A stretch of 28,456 bases of DNA from Chara braunii. Taxonomy: Eukaryota; Streptophyta; Charophyceae; Charales; Characeae. Positions 28,209-28,456 of this stretch are shown in pieces (position 1 is the first letter of the stretch; every line of letters begins with the position of its first letter). A program made the position numbers and the translations under genes. The notes below the pieces were generated by a model. It saw only the letters and a program-made list of their open reading frames with translations, did no database searches and was not told the origin of the DNA. The stretch lies in the NCBI GenBank assembly GCA_003427395.1, contig BFEA01000422.1, positions 1,204,967 to 1,233,422 on the forward strand. The letters are read 5' to 3'.

Positions 28209-28456
28209 CGCTTAGTCCCTATGACCGCTGTGACTTGGGGACATTTTGATGGTTTTATAGGGGTAATGCTGCTATGGTACGGCTTAGCTGAATTTGACGC
28301 TTGATGGGACACAAATTTTTTTCCTGATTCGACACCTCTGGCGAGTCTAGAATGGATAGTCTCAGACTAATATCCGTATGTGGCTCGGATGTCGACCAAG
28401 TTTTACGGTTGGTGTGTTGCCTTTTATTTATTTTTATTTATTTTTTCCTGATTCGA
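28209..28456 (+). other. 3' region of Penelope-like element with repeated motif
   Basis: No gene. TTTTTTCCTGATTCGA occurs at about 28317-28332 and again as the last 16 bases of the window (28441-28456), 124 bp apart. TTGACGCTT also occurs twice (28206 and 28298). The region ends in T-rich ATTTATTTTTATTTATTTT. This may be the 3' UTR, cut by the window edge. Confidence 0.55.

Larger units (their letters stand above)
23937..28456 (+). mobile_element. Penelope-like retroelement with N-terminal GIY-YIG
   Basis: ORF1 (zinc knuckle protein), a GIY-YIG endonuclease, an Arg-rich helical linker and a Penelope-type reverse transcriptase lie in order on the plus strand. Canonical Penelope elements carry GIY-YIG after RT; here it precedes RT, the order described for the Chlamys/Naiad clade of the green lineage and invertebrates. 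The RT motifs (KHKDLSRWRPIS, FDIKDMFVSLP, QVVGVPMGKSSS, RIVDD) exclude LINE and LTR types. The 5' limit is uncertain (66-bp tandem repeat taken as a guess) and the 3' limit may lie beyond the window. Confidence 0.8.

Overview
The window looks like repeat-dense eukaryotic nuclear DNA. I found no host gene, tRNA, rRNA or CRISPR array. Almost everything recognisable is a retroelement, and most copies are broken by stops and frameshifts. The mix (Ty3/gypsy with tRNA-iMet-type primer site, L1-like LINEs, a Penelope-like element with a CCHC ORF1) and the protein style suggest a green-lineage genome, possibly a charophyte alga such as Chara. The species is an inference from memory, not something the sequence proves.

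Layout. (1) 1-2486: a (CA)n microsatellite, a long stretch without genes, a textbook type III hammerhead ribozyme at 836-891, a run of strong hairpins and palindromes (1061-1293), a dispersed ~165-bp repeat (1701-1865), and a poly-A-ended scrap sharing 55 bp with a LINE 3' end. (2) 2487-15289: an old Ty3/gypsy element of about 12.8 kb with ~2.2-kb LTRs that differ by roughly 10% in the part I aligned. Its order is PBS, gag, CCHC knuckle, protease, RT, RNase H, a PHD-finger-like domain, integrase, then about 650 codons of unrecognised 3' coding sequence. (3) 15290-15752: a 140-bp-period duplication running into a 96-base assembly gap. (4) 15753-about 20510, minus strand: an L1-like LINE (APE-type endonuclease, RT, CX2C...HX4C zinc finger) with an AT-rich, poly-A-bearing insertion after the endonuclease. 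(5) 20511-23936: scraps, including a 309-bp minus-strand LTR with 11-bp inverted ends and a tRNA-iMet-like PBS, a 119-bp tandem duplication, a plus-strand LINE RT fragment, a ~150-bp foldback and a second copy of the dispersed repeat. (6) 23937-28456: a plus-strand Penelope-like element. It has a 66-bp tandem repeat upstream, ORF1 (CCHC knuckle, charged coiled coil, possible SAP-like end), then a GIY-YIG nuclease placed N-terminal to the reverse transcriptase, the reverse of canonical Penelope order.

How the parts work together. In the gypsy element gag packages RNA, pol copies it from the primer site, and integrase inserts the cDNA; the PHD-like finger could bias target choice, as chromodomains do in chromoviruses. 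In the Penelope-like element ORF1 would bind RNA, the GIY-YIG domain would nick the target and the RT would prime from the nick. None of these elements appears autonomous as written, although the GIY-YIG domain itself keeps its active-site residues.

The most interesting items are the hammerhead ribozyme, the permuted Penelope-like element, the PHD-like insertion in the gypsy pol, and the unrecognised 3' coding region of that element.
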